Made by a program: the position numbers and the translations under genes. Shown in pieces: positions 63,501-64,000 of a stretch of 64,000 nucleotides of DNA. Origin of the DNA: TA-21 sp035620895 (lineage in GTDB: Archaea; Thermoproteota; Nitrososphaeria; Nitrososphaerales; Nitrososphaeraceae); the NCBI GenBank assembly GCA_035620895.1, contig DASPFY010000017.1, forward strand, positions 71,868-135,867, in the 5' to 3' direction. Numbering within the stretch: position 1 is the stretch's first letter; every line of letters starts with the position of its first letter. The notes beneath the pieces were generated by a model that was not told where the DNA came from, did not search any database, and saw nothing but the letters and a program-made list of their open reading frames with translations.

Positions 63501-64000
63501 AATGGAACATTAGTTAGTGGCAACAGCACTATGTCAACCTCAATGGCTTTTACTTTTTCAGGTAACGATAGGGGTCTCGAAAATAATGGAGTAGGAATCA
63601 AGCAGATTGAATGCAGCATCGACAACTCCAACTTTACTACTTGTGTCAGTCCCATCCAATATGACAATCTCACCGAAGGTGTTCATAGATTGGAGGTAGT
63701 ATCCGAGGACAAAGTTGGAAATAAAGGATCCATTCCTTCATCGTTTAATTGGACCATAGATACCAAAGCTCCATCAACGTCAATATTTTCAGCTACGGAT
63801 GGAAATAGTAATTTCATGGCTCCTGGTAGTAATACCTCTTCTAGTACTGCAATATTTGAATTTTCAGCTAACGATACTGGCGGTCAAGAAGATAAGGGAG
63901 TAGGAATCAAGCAGATTGAATGCAGTATTGATAACTCTAACTTTACTGCTTGTGTCAGCCCTGTCGAGATTACGCCTGACATTCTTACGGACGGCAATCA
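60561..64000 (+). CDS. Giant secreted Ig-like repeat protein (5' 1,146 codons; continues beyond window)
   Basis: Open frame from ATG 60561 to the window end without a stop. An N-terminal signal or anchor (KLYLIFIFAIVFYISG) is followed from about residue 55 by tandem modules of about 95-103 residues: ten complete and an eleventh cut by the window edge. Each has a consensus of DGN, SNSxxFxFSGNDTGG, FECSxDxxxFxxCTSP, DGTHTFxVxSEDNAGN and PASFTWTVDTxPPTT. The two invariant cysteines of the FEC and CTSP blocks probably form one disulphide per module. A TTAATATAC box lies about 30 nt upstream. It is likely an adhesin or surface filament; no catalytic domain is visible. Confidence 0.88.
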   Translation, partial: MRFSGKSHSKLYLIFIFAIVFYISGEFPSFYGLDQERVNVNIAFGQFDDSQNENNENIPNTIINTAIDGNNNVIVNNGSTTSNSMKFAFSGMDNMGKTINHFECSIDGKPFVTCISTNTVNVVDGTHTFSVRSEDNAGNKDPTPASYTWTANTETSNTQIDSVTDNNKMIVINNSNTRSNSMTFAFSGTDNVGAKIYRFECSMDGEPFVTCVSTNTVNVVDGTHTFSVRSEDNAGNKDSTPASYTWTVDTIPPTTSITSAVDGNNSTISNNGKSESTSIKFTFSGIDTNGVGVDHLQCNIDNSRYVACTSPFVILNSLKDGTHTFNVRAVDAVGNINFSPASFKWTVDTQSPTTTINVATDGNKIIIDNGTNSNSNSMSFEFSGNDTGGNEGIGVGINHFECNIDNSRYVACTSPFIFPNLLKDGSHTFTVLSEDNAGNKDSSPASFTWTVDTLAPIISIDSATDGNGNLMIPDSNTSSNEVTLAFSGNDTGGQEGKGVGIKQFECSLDGASFSICTSPVQFTSVNLPEGTHTFQIISEDNIGNVNSSPESYSWTVDTEPPTTTIDSSIDGFENNLTNGDNTASNSITLEFSAIDSGGKEGDGVGIKQFECNIDNSEFVSCTSPLQFMNLTDGVHTAEIMSEDNVGNLSPTPASFNWTVDTVPPSTTLINAIDGNDDPITNGSYANLNSISFSFSGNDTNGAGAKGLAIKQFECSLDDSNFTVCSTPAQFTSANITDGTHTFRVLSEDDVGNNDPSPELFTWTVDTIAPTTNINSAIDGNNSTITNSSNTKSNTVMFEFSGNDSGGVGIDHLECSLDGTSFSACTSPVQFTSANITDGTHTFEVLSVDNSTNKDPSPASFTWTVDTIPPETSILSAIDGNESIVTTGQNTSSNLISFEFSGNDTGGVGIDHLECSLDGTSFTACTSPVQFTSANLLDGTHSFMVIAQDKVGNRMTTPVLFNWTVDTLPPTTAINTAIDGNNGTLVSGNSTMSTSMAFTFSGNDRGLENNGVGIKQIECSIDNSNFTTCVSPIQYDNLTEGVHRLEVVSEDKVGNKGSIPSSFNWTIDTKAPSTSIFSATDGNSNFMAPGSNTSSSTAIFEFSANDTGGQEDKGVGIKQIECSIDNSNFTACVSPVEITPDILTDGN
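62952..63361 (+). repeat. Near-identical 300-bp-period repeat within the giant gene
   Basis: The 110 bp at 62952-63061 and at 63252-63361 are almost identical at the nucleotide level, including third codon positions, with an offset of exactly 300 bp (100 codons). A second such pair starts at 60891 and 61182 (offset 291 bp, 97 codons). The remaining modules are similar only in protein sequence, so these pairs mark recent duplication or gene conversion. Confidence 0.8.

Noticed and set aside
61526..63673. A series of minus-strand ORFs (61526-61753, 62162-62425, 62777-63064, 63377-63673)
   Set aside because: They recur with the period of the plus-strand Ig-like modules and have similar translated sequences, so they are antisense shadows of the repeat gene.
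60561..64000. CRISPR array or satellite DNA
   Set aside because: The repeats are about 300 bp, in frame, protein-coding and without short palindromic units or unique spacers.
1..64000. Insertion sequences, prophage or integrase genes
   Set aside because: No transposase, integrase or phage structural gene and no terminal inverted repeats were seen; the segment looks like ordinary chromosome.

Overview
The window is a dense, AT-rich archaeal chromosome segment from an ammonia-oxidising Nitrososphaeria (Thaumarchaeota) lineage. The assignment rests on gene content: a CdvB/ESCRT-III-like division protein, aEF-2, TFB, TFS, RpoL, PCNA, Pelota, Gar1, SRP19, S25e, GatD, Mre11/Rad50, a crotonase like the one used in the thaumarchaeal hydroxypropionate/hydroxybutyrate cycle, futalosine menaquinone genes and a Tes-like radical SAM protein. 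Low GC together with many Asn/Thr-rich secreted proteins resembles Nitrosocosmicus-type genomes, but that is inference; no amo, 16S or other diagnostic marker lies here.

Layout. 1-5.2 kb: 3' end of a threonine dehydratase, HMG-CoA synthase (mevalonate pathway) and three futalosine-pathway genes (mqnC, mqnE, mqnD). 5.4-10.5 kb: aEF-2, a small zinc-finger protein, a CDF metal transporter and an M3-like metallopeptidase. 10.7-17.4 kb: cdvB, cutA, pelA, a TrmB-family regulator divergent from a Tes-like radical SAM enzyme, and a crotonase. 17.4-24.2 kb: homoserine kinase, GPN-loop GTPase, a flippase-like membrane protein, an SDR, a CBS protein with an HPF-like tail and a RibD-like protein. 24.3-29.2 kb: substrate-binding protein and two permeases of a peptide-type ABC transporter without ATPases. 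29.3-30.3 kb: a decayed methyltransferase. 30.3-38.3 kb: an almost complete shikimate/aromatic amino acid operon (aroD, aroE, shikimate kinase, aroA, aroC, a chorismate mutase-aminotransferase fusion, tyrA) behind a VIT-type membrane protein.

38.3-52.8 kb is mainly information processing: a tRNA-Tyr that appears to carry two introns, srp19, gar1-tfb, DNA ligase, rps25e, gatD, asnS, a Rieske protein, pcn, rpoL-tfs, a family 5 uracil-DNA glycosylase and aspartate kinase. 52.9-59.5 kb holds mre11 and rad50, separated by about 2.7 kb of small, mostly secreted, lineage-specific genes. 59.5-64 kb contains a parvulin, another small secreted protein, and the first 1,146 codons of a giant surface protein made of about 100-residue disulphide-bearing Ig-like repeats that runs off the window end.

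Many genes start with TTG or GTG about 25-30 nt after a TATA-like box, as expected for leaderless archaeal transcripts; several starts were chosen on that basis. The best candidates for unusual biology are the two-intron tRNA-Tyr, the CBS-HPF fusion, the TFB with an enlarged inter-repeat linker, the interrupted mre11/rad50 locus with its duplicated promoter, the giant repeat protein and the methyltransferase pseudogene. I found no CRISPR array, insertion sequence or prophage.
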